DNA from: Candidatus Gastranaerophilales bacterium
GTDB lineage: Bacteria; Cyanobacteriota; Vampirovibrionia; Gastranaerophilales; Gastranaerophilaceae
Assembly: GCA_900552525.1 (NCBI GenBank)
Contig: UNSK01000021.1
Coordinates: forward strand, 1 to 33,275
DNA: 33,275 nt
Reading direction: 5' to 3'
This document shows, piece by piece, positions 17,205-24,987 of the stretch. The position numbers and the translations under genes are program-made. The notes below the pieces were generated by a model. The model saw nothing but the letters and a program-made list of their open reading frames with translations. It was not told the origin of the DNA and searched no databases. Every line of letters starts with the position of its first letter. Within the stretch, counting starts at the first letter, position 1.

Positions 17205-18869
17205 TTATTTAAGTTTTTCTTTGTCTTTATCATCTGTACCAGTTGCTGTGGTGCTGTTTCCGCCGGTTGTACCTCCTGTTGTTGTTCCTGCTGTATTACC
17301 TTGCCCATTTGGACTACCGAGTCCAGGTAAATCGGTTGTTTTTCCGCCTTCACCTTCACCGCCAAGGGCTGCAGCTGCACCTTCGGCAAGAGCTTCCCCG
17401 ACTTCTTCAGGGTCTTCCATATCTTCAGGCATTTCAATTTCAAGTTCTTCAACACCGCTCATCCAGCCGTCATAGTTTTCAATTGATTCTCCATAAATAT
17501 CATTAGTCAAAGAATTTACATCCTGAGTATCACGCCTCATATCGATTTCAGTACCGACGTCACCAGCCCATTGGAACTGCTGAGTAGCACCTATACCACT
17601 TTGTACTGCGCCTGCTGCGCCCATTGCTGCAAATCCCCAGGCCCATGCTGTAAATATACCGCCGGATGCAGCAAATTTACCTGCTTGAAGTCCTGCCTTT
17701 GTACCGGATGCTGCATTTAAGGTTTGTGCTCCGGCTTCGACGTAACACATTGTTCTTGTTGATTCATCAAAACTTTCTGCATAATCAGTAAGTCCTTCAA
17801 CTTCGCCTACTGTAGCAGCTGCGTTGTCGTATCCTTCCTGATATGTACCCATTTCATCATATATATCACCGGCTACTTCTGTTGTTTCTTCCTGTGTTTC
17901 ACTTATTCCAACGCCAAGTTCCTGCATAATTGGAACAAGTTCCTGTAATAATTCTTTTTCATCATCAGTTAATGTTTCACCAGCCTCGACTTTTTCCATT
18001 AAAGCATCATATGTTGCTTTATATGTATCAAATTCGGATTTTTGTTCTTCAATTTCATCATTTGCATCTTCATTAGCCATTTGGGCTTCATCAGAAAGTT
18101 CAGTAAGCTCATCTCCCATAGTGCTCATATCATCTTGAGCAGTATATAAAGCACTTTGAGCATTTGTCATTTCATCCTGTAAGTCATCGCAAGCTTCTTT
18201 TTGCTCTTTGTTAGGTTTTTTGGCGGTATATGCTGTACCTGTAGCCAATGCTAAAGGGGCTGTGATAATCCAGCCGACATTTTTGCTAGCAACTTTATCG
18301 CTGGCGTTTTTTGCAGCTTCCTCAGTTGTTTTTGTAGCAGCTTCTTCTGCAGCCTTAGTAGCAGCTTCACCTGTTAAACCTTCCGCAGCTTTTTTCCCGG
18401 CTTCTTCTGCAGCAGCCTTTGTTGCAGCTGATGTAGCTGCTTTTTCTCCAACTTTTTTAGCAGTATTTTTTATAAGTCCCCCGGCAACTCCCTGAGCCAC
18501 GCTATTGGCAACTCCTGAACCTATAGTGCTTCCAAGTGCTCCAGCAACTCCTGCAGCTGCGTCCAGTCCTGTTCTTACATATTGCCCGCCTTGTTTGCCG
18601 TCATAACCTGTTTTATCTTCGGCTTGATTTCTGCCGTTATTTTTTGCTGTAGAGAAATCATCGTCTTCAATTTCATATGCATTCTCATCATCCAATGCAG
18701 TGGCGTGCCAGTTATTAAGCTCACCATTCCACGTCTGTGTAATTTCACCCATATCTTTGGCTGAAATCCCCATCGTGTTGTTGCCGTAATTATAATTGTA
18801 CCAGCATTTGTAAGCGTATGCTTGTGAGTTTAGTGCATTGCTTAAATTAAACGAATCTTGAATTGCCAT
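17205..18869 (-). CDS. large acidic Ala/Gly-rich unknown protein of the flagellar regulon, 554 aa
   Basis: No known domain recognised. There is no Sec signal; residues 1-40 are Asn/Tyr/Ser-rich. Small-residue hydrophobic stretches lie at about 100-132 (AAAGVAGALGSTIGSGVANS), 197-214 (VGWIITAPLALATGTAY) and 405-430 (FTAWAWGFAAMGAAGAV). An Ala-rich segment at 140-195 (AATKAAEEAATKTTEEAA) separates the first two, an acidic coiled-coil-like region spans about 225-370, and the C-terminus from 500 is Gly/Thr-rich and low-complexity. Membrane-inserting hairpins around an acidic coiled coil are the architecture of type III translocators. GGAGGG lies 4 bases before the ATG. A FliA-type promoter identical in layout to that of the 496-aa gene precedes it, so export through the flagellar secretion system is a reasonable inference. 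Confidence 0.87.
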   Translation of the reverse strand: MAIQDSFNLSNALNSQAYAYKCWYNYNYGNNTMGISAKDMGEITQTWNGELNNWHATALDDENAYEIEDDDFSTAKNNGRNQAEDKTGYDGKQGGQYVRTGLDAAAGVAGALGSTIGSGVANSVAQGVAGGLIKNTAKKVGEKAATSAATKAAAEEAGKKAAEGLTGEAATKAAEEAATKTTEEAAKNASDKVASKNVGWIITAPLALATGTAYTAKKPNKEQKEACDDLQDEMTNAQSALYTAQDDMSTMGDELTELSDEAQMANEDANDEIEEQKSEFDTYKATYDALMEKVEAGETLTDDEKELLQELVPIMQELGVGISETQEETTEVAGDIYDEMGTYQEGYDNAAATVGEVEGLTDYAESFDESTRTMCYVEAGAQTLNAASGTKAGLQAGKFAASGGIFTAWAWGFAAMGAAGAVQSGIGATQQFQWAGDVGTEIDMRRDTQDVNSLTNDIYGESIENYDGWMSGVEELEIEMPEDMEDPEEVGEALAEGAAAALGGEGEGGKTTDLPGLGSPNGQGNTAGTTTGGTTGGNSTTATGTDDKDKEKLK

Positions 18870-18901
18870 AATCCCTCCAAAATATTGTTCTTTTAATATT
18901 A

Positions 18902-18962
18902 ATTACGGCATATCTTTACTAAAACTTTAGGGTGATAATCAAAATTGTTACAAAACTTTACA
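18902..18962 (-). promoter_or_regulatory. FliA (sigma-28)-type promoter, second copy
   Basis: Read on the minus strand: TGTAAAG (18962-18956), TTGTAACAA (18953-18945), 12 bases, CCC, TAAAGTTT (18929-18922), 12 bases, GCCGTAAT (18909-18902). Every element and every distance equals those at 157-217. The 5' end overlaps the stop codon of the rqcH-like gene. The predicted start is near 18895, leaving a leader of about 26 nt. Confidence 0.8.
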
Positions 18963-20370
18963 CTAAAACTTCTTTTTCGTTTTTATATGTAACATAACCA
19001 GGCGGTGCAGCAGGTGGTTTTCTAAGATTTTTGGCTTTTGTATATATTATACCTACCTTAGAAGGAAGAGATGCTGAAGAATATTGACGTGCAAGTTTAC
19101 AGCATTCAAATAAAACTTCTTCTTCCGGTTCTCTGCCCATTGTCTTTAAAAGTACATGAGAGCCGGCGCAAAGTCTTGCGTGAAACCAATAATCCTCGTC
19201 TTTTGCAAGCTTTGATATAATATAATCATTCTGTCTGTTATTTCTGCCTACATAAACATCAAATCCTTTTATTTCATATTTCATTAGTGCAGATTGTTCC
19301 TGTTTTTTAGGTTTAATTTCATCAATACCCAGCTCTGCTTTTACATCTTCAAAATCTTTAATTTCAACTGCATTATTAATACTGTACAAAATATTTTCAA
19401 GGTAATCCTTTTCCATATTTAAGTTTTCGAGCATTTCTTTCGACTTTTCTTTAGTCATTTTTGATTTTGTATAGAGTTTAAAATATCTTTGAGCGTTTTC
19501 ATTTAGAGTTTTAATCGGGTCAAGCTCAATTATAATATTTTGATTATTTATATAATCAAATATTTCAATACTTTTCTGAAAATCACATTTGCGGTATAAA
19601 TTTGCTGTTAACAGCTCTCCATATAATTTATATTTTTCGGTATTATCCCGTTTTTTTAATAGTAAAGAAATTTTATCTATAGAGTTTTTTACTTTTTTTA
19701 ACTTTGGTTGGACAATTGCAGTTAATCGAGTTTGTTCATTTTTTAAATTTATTGCTTGCTGTATTTCTGTGTAATAGTTATCAATAATTTCATTAACAGA
19801 TTTATTCTGTTCGGTAGAGATTAGTGACTCGTGCGGAATTGAAGGAGCTGTTGGCGGGGAAATATATTTTAAACCGCCTTGCAGTTCTCTGTATCTGCTT
19901 TTTTCAGAACCGACATTGTGAGCACATCCGATAATAATTGAGGTGGTTCTATCGTAAAGAATTACATTTGAGTGTTTGCCCATAAGCTCAATGCATAAGC
20001 ATAAAGAACGTTCCTGTGAAAGTTCATCCATTGTTTCAAAGTGCAGTTCTAATATTCTTTCGTTTTCAATGACCCTTGCATCAGATATTCTGCATCCTTC
20101 AAGATATTTTCTTAAAAGCATACAAAACATAGGCGGATGCTTAGGTGTTCTAAGTGAACGCTTTTCCTCATTTACCACTGCCATAAAGCAGGTATGATAC
20201 ATTTGCGGATAAATATTAATGTAAAGTTTTCTGCTTTCTCCGTTATTGCGCATAGAAAAAACAAAGTCGCGTCTTGTAGGCTGTTGAATTTTCTGTAATC
20301 TGGCACCTATAAAAAAGTCAATATTTTCATCAAAAAAAGCTTTAAGGGTAAGACAGTCAAAGTTTAGCAT
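18958..20370 (-). CDS. rqcH: NFACT-family protein, RqcH-like ribosome quality control factor
   Basis: RqcH/Rqc2 proteins bind stalled 50S-peptidyl-tRNA complexes and add C-terminal alanine tails that mark the nascent chain for degradation. The N-terminal NFACT-N domain (1-185) includes PPMFCMLLRKYLEGCRI and GKHSNVILYD. A central coiled coil lies at about 200-345. The C-terminal NFACT-R domain (from about 365) has FDVYVGRNNRQNDYII, DYWFHAR and SHVLLK. At 470 aa it is shorter than typical 550-580-aa homologues. The Asp-Arg pair needed for tRNA binding in B. subtilis appears here as Glu104-Arg105 by my eye alignment. Its ATG overlaps the previous stop by one base (TAATG), so it is translationally coupled. 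Older names include FbpA-like fibronectin-binding protein. Confidence 0.9.
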   Translation of the reverse strand: MLNFDCLTLKAFFDENIDFFIGARLQKIQQPTRRDFVFSMRNNGESRKLYINIYPQMYHTCFMAVVNEEKRSLRTPKHPPMFCMLLRKYLEGCRISDARVIENERILELHFETMDELSQERSLCLCIELMGKHSNVILYDRTTSIIIGCAHNVGSEKSRYRELQGGLKYISPPTAPSIPHESLISTEQNKSVNEIIDNYYTEIQQAINLKNEQTRLTAIVQPKLKKVKNSIDKISLLLKKRDNTEKYKLYGELLTANLYRKCDFQKSIEIFDYINNQNIIIELDPIKTLNENAQRYFKLYTKSKMTKEKSKEMLENLNMEKDYLENILYSINNAVEIKDFEDVKAELGIDEIKPKKQEQSALMKYEIKGFDVYVGRNNRQNDYIISKLAKDEDYWFHARLCAGSHVLLKTMGREPEEEVLFECCKLARQYSSASLPSKVGIIYTKAKNLRKPPAAPPGYVTYKNEKEVLV

Positions 20371-20615
20371 TATCTGCCCCCGTAGTATTGATTATTATAA
20401 TTTGTTTTTGACTGCGGGTAACTAGTATACACCCTGTTTCTAGTTGTGTAATTTGATTGAGCCTGCCAGTACGGTATCTGCCTTTGTGACTGCGAACGAG
20501 CTCTGCTTCTCTGGTAAGACTGCATCTGCATAGTTCTATATGCTGCAGCATTAATAGATGCAGCGTAAGCAGATGTTGAAATTAAAAGTAAAACTATTAG
20601 AATAAGTTTTTTCAT
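20370..20615 (-). CDS. small secreted Gln/Tyr/Arg-rich protein, 81 aa
   Basis: A clear Sec signal peptide: MKK, a hydrophobic core LILIVLLLIS, and a likely cleavage after AYA near residue 18. The mature part of about 63 residues is rich in Gln, Tyr, Arg, Ser and Asn, lacks Cys, and ends YYGGR. Function unknown; composition suggests a disordered, surface or periplasmic peptide. It overlaps rmlA upstream by four bases (ATGA) and the rqcH-like gene downstream by one base, so it is a genuine operon member despite its size. Confidence 0.8.
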   Translation of the reverse strand: MKKLILIVLLLISTSAYAASINAAAYRTMQMQSYQRSRARSQSQRQIPYWQAQSNYTTRNRVYTSYPQSKTNYNNQYYGGR

Positions 20616-21505
20616 ACTCCTAAAGCTACCATATCAGGATGTTCAATTACAGTGCGTACATAATTGTAGTAATCATTTTTAAAGCCGTATTTTTCTATCT
20701 TTTTAAGGAGTTCTTCTTTTGTGATGAAACCTTGATTAAATGCGATTTCTTCAAGGCAGGAAATCTTAACACCTTTATTCAGCTCCATTGTCTGAACAAA
20801 CAGGCTTGCTTGAAGCATAGAGTCGTGAGTTCCGGTATCAAGCCATGCAAAACCTCTGCCAAGAATTTCGACGTTCAGTTCGCCTAGTTCAAGATACATC
20901 TTGTTTAAGTCAGTAATTTCTAACTCTCCTCTTTGAGATGGTTTTAGAAGTTTTGCAAAATCACATACTTTGTTGTCGTAGAAATATAAACCTGTTACCG
21001 CATAATTTGATTTTGGATTAGCAGGTTTCTCTTCCAATGAAATTGCTTTATTATTTCTATCAAACTCTACAACGCCGAATCTTTCCGGATCTTTAACAGT
21101 GTATCCGAAAACAGTTGCTCCGTTTTTCTTTTTCAGAGCATCTTTCATAATTGTTGAGAAACCTTGACCGTGGAATATATTATCCCCCAGAATTAGCGCA
21201 ACATCATCACCTGCAATAAAGTCTTCTGCTATTATGAAAGCGTCTGCTATACCTCTTTGCACATACTGGATTCTATATTGAAGGTTAATCCCGTATTGAG
21301 AACCATCCCCGAGAAGTTTTATAAAGTTATCATAATCAGATTCATTAGTGATAATAAGAATGTCCTTTATGCCGGCAAGCATAAGAGTCGATAGCGGGTA
21401 ATAAATCATCGGCTTATCATAAATAGGAAGCAAAATTTTAGATATCGGCTGTGATGCCGGATATAATCTCGTTCCTGCTCCTCCTGCTAAAACAATCCCT
21501 TTCAT
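20612..21505 (-). CDS. rmlA: glucose-1-phosphate thymidylyltransferase
   Basis: Makes dTDP-glucose from glucose-1-phosphate and dTTP, the first step to dTDP-L-rhamnose and other deoxysugars of surface polysaccharides. It has 297 aa, a typical length. The nucleotide-binding motif GGAGTRL is at 8-14, followed by ISKILLPIYDKPMIYYPL, LGDN at 106-109, VEFD, LEEKP, and WLDTGTHDSM near the end. The other rhamnose genes (rmlB, C, D) are absent from the window, so the gene stands apart from a glycan cluster. AAGGA lies about 10 bases before the ATG. It sits 12 bases after the thioredoxin-like gene. Confidence 0.95.
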   Translation of the reverse strand: MKGIVLAGGAGTRLYPASQPISKILLPIYDKPMIYYPLSTLMLAGIKDILIITNESDYDNFIKLLGDGSQYGINLQYRIQYVQRGIADAFIIAEDFIAGDDVALILGDNIFHGQGFSTIMKDALKKKNGATVFGYTVKDPERFGVVEFDRNNKAISLEEKPANPKSNYAVTGLYFYDNKVCDFAKLLKPSQRGELEITDLNKMYLELGELNVEILGRGFAWLDTGTHDSMLQASLFVQTMELNKGVKISCLEEIAFNQGFITKEELLKKIEKYGFKNDYYNYVRTVIEHPDMVALGV

Positions 21506-21517
21506 AATGGCAAATCC

Positions 21518-21886
21518 TTATCCTTTTCTAAATGTTTTCATTTCTGCTTCAATACAAACGCGATCCATCAGACAAGGAGGCGGTATATGAAGCGCTTGTT
21601 TCTTCTTGCTGTTTATAAGTACAACATACGGAACATAGGTTCCTCCAAATTCATACATAAGACTGCGTCCGTATTTCGTTGTGGAATCTACTTTAAAAAA
21701 TGAGTATTGTCCGTCATATATTTTTGAAAGCTTATTATATGTTGGTGAAAACATTACACAGTATTTACATTTTGGAGAGAACATGTACAAAAATATATTA
21801 TCTCCTTTTGCAATTGCATTTTCAACCTCTCCAGCATATACCGGAATTGTTAGTAATAAAAATAATAACAAACACTTCTTAAACAT
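21518..21886 (-). CDS. exported thioredoxin-fold protein, 122 aa
   Basis: Signal peptide (MFKKCLLLFLLLTIPVYA) followed by a small thioredoxin-like domain with a CKYC redox motif at Cys40-Cys43 in YMFSPKCKYC, and a GGTYVPYVVLI segment carrying the usual Pro-containing loop. Two more Cys occur near the C-terminus (PPPCLMDRVC). Probably a periplasmic or membrane-tethered disulfide oxidoreductase; the partner is unknown. The frame extends 12 codons upstream only to a TTG. The ATG at 21886 starts a proper signal peptide, and the promoter -10 box lies inside that extension, so I use the ATG. No Shine-Dalgarno is seen; the leader would be about 9 nt. Confidence 0.8.
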   Translation of the reverse strand: MFKKCLLLFLLLTIPVYAGEVENAIAKGDNIFLYMFSPKCKYCVMFSPTYNKLSKIYDGQYSFFKVDSTTKYGRSLMYEFGGTYVPYVVLINSKKKQALHIPPPCLMDRVCIEAEMKTFRKG

Positions 21887-21901
21887 ATTAAAGATGATAG
21901 C

Positions 21902-21930
21902 ATTATAGAATGCTATTTTCAATAGGTAAA
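21902..21930 (-). promoter_or_regulatory. promoter of the thioredoxin-like/rmlA/rqcH operon
   Basis: On the minus strand TTTACC (21930-21925), a 17-base spacer and a perfect TATAAT (21907-21902). The predicted start is near 21895, 9 bases before the ATG. The -35 box is one arm of an inverted repeat (GGTAAA, 4 bases, TTTACC at 21925-21940) that could be an operator shared with the divergent J-protein gene. Confidence 0.6.
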
Positions 21931-21950
21931 AATATTTACCAGAGTTTATG

Positions 21951-21978
21951 TTGACAAATATTATCTAATCATTAAATT
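21951..21978 (+). promoter_or_regulatory. promoter of the J-protein gene, implying a leaderless mRNA
   Basis: A perfect TTGACA (21951-21956), a 16-base spacer and TAAATT (21973-21978). The expected start site is at about 21985, the first base of the ATG. No Shine-Dalgarno lies in the interval. Confidence 0.6.
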
Positions 21979-21984
21979 TAATGT

Positions 21985-22965
21985 ATGACTAAAGATTACT
22001 ATAAAATTTTAGACATAACGGAGTTTAGTACATCAGAAGAAATCAAGAGCGCATACAGAAAATTAGCTCGCAGGTGGCATCCTGATGTTGCAGGAAGTTC
22101 TGCAGAGGTAATAGCTAAATTTAAAGAAATTAATGAAGCGTATGAAATTCTATCTGATAGTGTCAAAAAGGCTGATTACGATAAGGCTAGAAAATTTTAT
22201 AATTATGGTACTCAGAATAGAAGTGCAAAATCTTCTTACGATAAAACATCTACAAATCCAGCTTACAAAGAAACATATACAGCTAAAAAAGAAGAAAAGA
22301 AAACTTCTTTCTGGGAAGAAATATTTGCTTCTAAAAAAGAAGACGATAAATCTCCTAAAAAAGGCGAGGATATTTATTCAGATGTTGAGATATCAGTTTT
22401 TGAGGCAGTAAGCAGGACAACAAAGATTATTAACATGCTGCAAACACAAATTTGTCCGAAATGCGGCGGAAGAAAATTTGTTAACGGCTCTGTATGTTCT
22501 TGCTGTAAAGGTAAGGGTGAAACTTCTACTTACAAGAGATTTAATGTAAAAATTCCGGCTGGAATTAAAGATAAGTCAAAAATAAGGCTTGCGGAAGAAG
22601 GTGAAAGGGGACAAAACGGGGGCAGAAACGGTGATTTGTATCTCACAATTCATATAAGAGAACCAAAAGGTTACAAGACAGACGGCTTAAATATTCTGAA
22701 AACTATTCAGATTGCACCGTACGAGGCTGTATTGGGAGGAGAAGTTACAGTGGCTACGCTGGTTGGTAATGTTGCTTTAAAGATTTCGCCAAATACCAGA
22801 AACGGACAGAAAATACGTTTATCCGGATGCGGAATTGAGCAAAATAATAAAGTTGGTGATATGATAGTAACTGTGGAAATTCAAATTCCGCAGAATTCAT
22901 CAGAGGAAGAAATAGAACTGTATAAAAAGCTGCGTGAATTAGGGGGCGGAAAAAGGGTATTTTAA
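21985..22965 (+). CDS. DnaJ/CbpA-like J-domain co-chaperone with reduced zinc finger
   Basis: A J domain covers residues 1-68, with the DnaK-stimulating HPD at 32-34 (RRWHPDVAG). A Lys/Ser/Thr-rich linker runs to about 125. Then comes a short Cys region, ICPKCGGRKF and VCSCCKGKG, and two DnaJ C-terminal beta domains (about 180-315; RLAEEGERGQNGGRNGDLYL, YEAVLGGEV). Canonical DnaJ has four CxxCxGxG motifs that bind two zincs. Only two CxxC pairs remain here, enough for one zinc, so this is intermediate between DnaJ and CbpA. At 326 aa it is also shorter than DnaJ (about 375). The partner DnaK and GrpE genes are not in the window. queE follows after 7 bases. Confidence 0.9.
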   Translation: MTKDYYKILDITEFSTSEEIKSAYRKLARRWHPDVAGSSAEVIAKFKEINEAYEILSDSVKKADYDKARKFYNYGTQNRSAKSSYDKTSTNPAYKETYTAKKEEKKTSFWEEIFASKKEDDKSPKKGEDIYSDVEISVFEAVSRTTKIINMLQTQICPKCGGRKFVNGSVCSCCKGKGETSTYKRFNVKIPAGIKDKSKIRLAEEGERGQNGGRNGDLYLTIHIREPKGYKTDGLNILKTIQIAPYEAVLGGEVTVATLVGNVALKISPNTRNGQKIRLSGCGIEQNNKVGDMIVTVEIQIPQNSSEEEIELYKKLRELGGGKRVF

Positions 22966-22972
22966 GGGAAAT

Positions 22973-23635
22973 ATGAAAGTAAGAGTAAGAGAAATTTTTG
23001 CATCAATACAAGGGGAAGGACCTTATATAGGGTATAAACAATTATTTATAAGATTATGCTCCTGCAATCTGCATTGCAAATACTGTGATACAGAGTTCGA
23101 TATTCAAAATTCAAAAGAGTATTCAAAAGAAGAATTGCTCAGGATTGTTAATGAAAATTTAGATTGCCATTCCGTGTCATTTACAGGCGGTGAACCTCTT
23201 CTCAGCATAGATTTTTTGAAAGATTTTCTGCCCCTGTGCAAACTGCCTGTTTATCTGGAAACAAACGGTACTTTGTATGAAAATCTTGAACAAGTTATAA
23301 AATATGTTGATTATATTTCTGCTGATATAAAACTTTCAAGCTGCACAGGTCTAAATGCTTTGTGGGATAAACACGAAAAGTTTTTTGAAATCGCATCAGG
23401 TAAGAAACTCTTTGCAAAAATGGTTTTTGATAATTCAATAACTGATGAAGAAATCGAAAAAGCATCTCTGCTTTGCAATAAGTATAATATTGAATTGATT
23501 TTGCAGCCTAAAATGAATGGAAATATTCCTGCTGTAAATTCTGCTTTTATGGAACAAACGCTCGATAAATGTCTTGCATTTTATAAACATGTTCGATTAA
23601 TACCTCAGGTGCATAAATTTATTGATGTACAATAG
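22973..23635 (+). CDS. queE: 7-carboxy-7-deazaguanine synthase (radical SAM)
   Basis: Converts 6-carboxytetrahydropterin to 7-carboxy-7-deazaguanine, the ring contraction on the way to preQ0 and queuosine. It has 220 aa, typical for the family. Diagnostic features are the N-terminal IFASIQGEGPYIGYKQLFIRL, the cluster ligands Cys31, Cys35 and Cys38 in CNLHCKYCDTEF, and the SAM-binding FTGGEPLL at about 71-78. AGGGAA lies 4 bases before the ATG. It appears cotranscribed with the J-protein gene. queC, queD and queF are not in this window. Confidence 0.94.
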   Translation: MKVRVREIFASIQGEGPYIGYKQLFIRLCSCNLHCKYCDTEFDIQNSKEYSKEELLRIVNENLDCHSVSFTGGEPLLSIDFLKDFLPLCKLPVYLETNGTLYENLEQVIKYVDYISADIKLSSCTGLNALWDKHEKFFEIASGKKLFAKMVFDNSITDEEIEKASLLCNKYNIELILQPKMNGNIPAVNSAFMEQTLDKCLAFYKHVRLIPQVHKFIDVQ

Positions 23636-23645
23636 CATTCGGCTG

Positions 23646-24074
23646 CTAAGCTAAATAATCTAAAATGGCACCGCCAATCTCTTCGTTTGGATCAAATGGA
23701 GGGGGTAAATATATTGGATTGGCAGATTTATTATTTACGTGCGCAGCTCCTACAGATTGTGCGATAGAATTTCTTATCAGCATTGCAACAAGCGGTCCAA
23801 ACGCATCAGGAATTTTTGTTTTTCTATAAATTCCTGCAAGAAATGTCTGTACATTCGGTGAGGTTGTATTATTATATTTTGATAATGTAGGGTAAAGCTC
23901 TGCTACTTCTTTATTCCCTTCATCAAGCATTAAATTTAATTCATATAAGTCCTCAATAACCTCTTCTTCCGTTGCAGGATTTTCAAGAGAATTTTTAATC
24001 TCTTCAATACTGCGTCTGCGCGGAAGATTAATTACGCAATAATTCCTATATTGATTTGGATACGATACACTCAT
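23646..24074 (-). CDS. unknown soluble protein, 142 aa
   Basis: I do not recognise it. No signal peptide or membrane segment. An acidic helical region (RRRSIEEIKNSLENP, then EEVIEDLYELNLMLDE) is followed by a more neutral half with LVAMLIRNSIAQSVGA and a Pro-rich turn (YLPPPFDPNEE). It is the last gene of the minus-strand group, 15 bases after the prepilin peptidase stop. No clear Shine-Dalgarno precedes its ATG, so it may be translated by coupling. It converges on queE with a 10-base gap. Confidence 0.75.
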   Translation of the reverse strand: MSVSYPNQYRNYCVINLPRRRSIEEIKNSLENPATEEEVIEDLYELNLMLDEGNKEVAELYPTLSKYNNTTSPNVQTFLAGIYRKTKIPDAFGPLVAMLIRNSIAQSVGAAHVNNKSANPIYLPPPFDPNEEIGGAILDYLA

Positions 24075-24089
24075 AGAAGGAATTATATA

Positions 24090-24986
24090 TTAAAAAAATA
24101 AAAAGTACAAAGCACCTGCGGCAAGTGCAGGAACATAAGGAAGGTACATTCTGCTTTCAGTTTTTTTAATCCCTTTTAGTATCGAAAACGCAAGCCATAA
24201 TCCTAATACCGCCATAACGGCAAATGTGTAATAGTTTTGTACGGCAGTTTCAAAAATCAGAATGGAAAGAGTAAATAGTACTCCTAAAATACAAGTTTTT
24301 TTATTGTTATTTTTATACTGATTATAGAAAAAAACAGGCAGAATAAAAAACATTGAAGCAATAAGAGCAGAAAAAAGTACAAATTGTATATTTTTGCCAA
24401 AAATTGCACCTAGAGCTCCGGCAACATAAGTATCAGCTTCGCCCATTGCTCTTGTACCAGCAAAAAGATAACCGGAACGTGCTATTAATTCAAGAATAAT
24501 TACTCCTATAAGCAGACCGATTATCGAATCAAACACTCCTGTTTTTCCATAAACAAGAAAATTGAATATAATTCCGCTTATGCCCATTGCAATTGCAAGA
24601 TTACAATCAACAAGTTTTTCTTTGATGTCTGTGCCTGTCATTATAATAAGGCAGGATATCCAAAAGATAACAAATAACGCTATAATGCTTAGTCCAAATT
24701 TCAGGAATGTAAGACCAAACAGGATCATTGTTATAAGTTCAACAACAGGGTATTGAATGCTGATTTTTTCCTTGCAAAAATAACATTTTCCTCGTAGCAA
24801 AATATAAGAAAGAACCGGAATGTTATGCCACCATAAAAGTTTATTATTACATTTAGGGCATTTTGACGGCGGAAAAACAATACTTTCATTTGAAAGGGTT
24901 CTTAGAATAACTACATTGAAGAAACTTCCGAAGCAAAGTCCCAAAATACAAACCCAAAATAATATATAATATTGTAAGTCAACCAT
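24090..24986 (-). CDS. pilD: type IV prepilin peptidase / N-methyltransferase
   Basis: Membrane aspartyl protease that cleaves the leader of type IV pilins and pseudopilins and methylates the new N-terminus. The N-terminal LGLCFGSFFNVVILR and the zinc-type Cys pairs CPKC (43, 46) and CYFC (68, 71) are followed by multiple hydrophobic helices. The catalytic aspartates are Asp120 in GTDIKEKLVD and Asp185 in GEADTYVAG, where GEAD replaces the more usual GxGD. The frame opens upstream at a TTG inside the sigma-factor gene. I use the ATG at 24986, one base after the sigma stop (TGAGATG), with AGAGG 6 bases upstream; this gives 298 aa. No pilin genes are in the window. Confidence 0.92.
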   Translation of the reverse strand: MVDLQYYILFWVCILGLCFGSFFNVVILRTLSNESIVFPPSKCPKCNNKLLWWHNIPVLSYILLRGKCYFCKEKISIQYPVVELITMILFGLTFLKFGLSIIALFVIFWISCLIIMTGTDIKEKLVDCNLAIAMGISGIIFNFLVYGKTGVFDSIIGLLIGVIILELIARSGYLFAGTRAMGEADTYVAGALGAIFGKNIQFVLFSALIASMFFILPVFFYNQYKNNNKKTCILGVLFTLSILIFETAVQNYYTFAVMAVLGLWLAFSILKGIKKTESRMYLPYVPALAAGALYFLFF

Positions 24987-24987
24987 C

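Noticed and set aside
17138..17455. Long N-terminal extension of RNase PH (337-aa reading frame)
   Set aside because: It crosses an intrinsic terminator and overlaps the C-terminus of the 554-aa gene. A strong GGAGGAG precedes the ATG at 17137, which gives the family's normal length.
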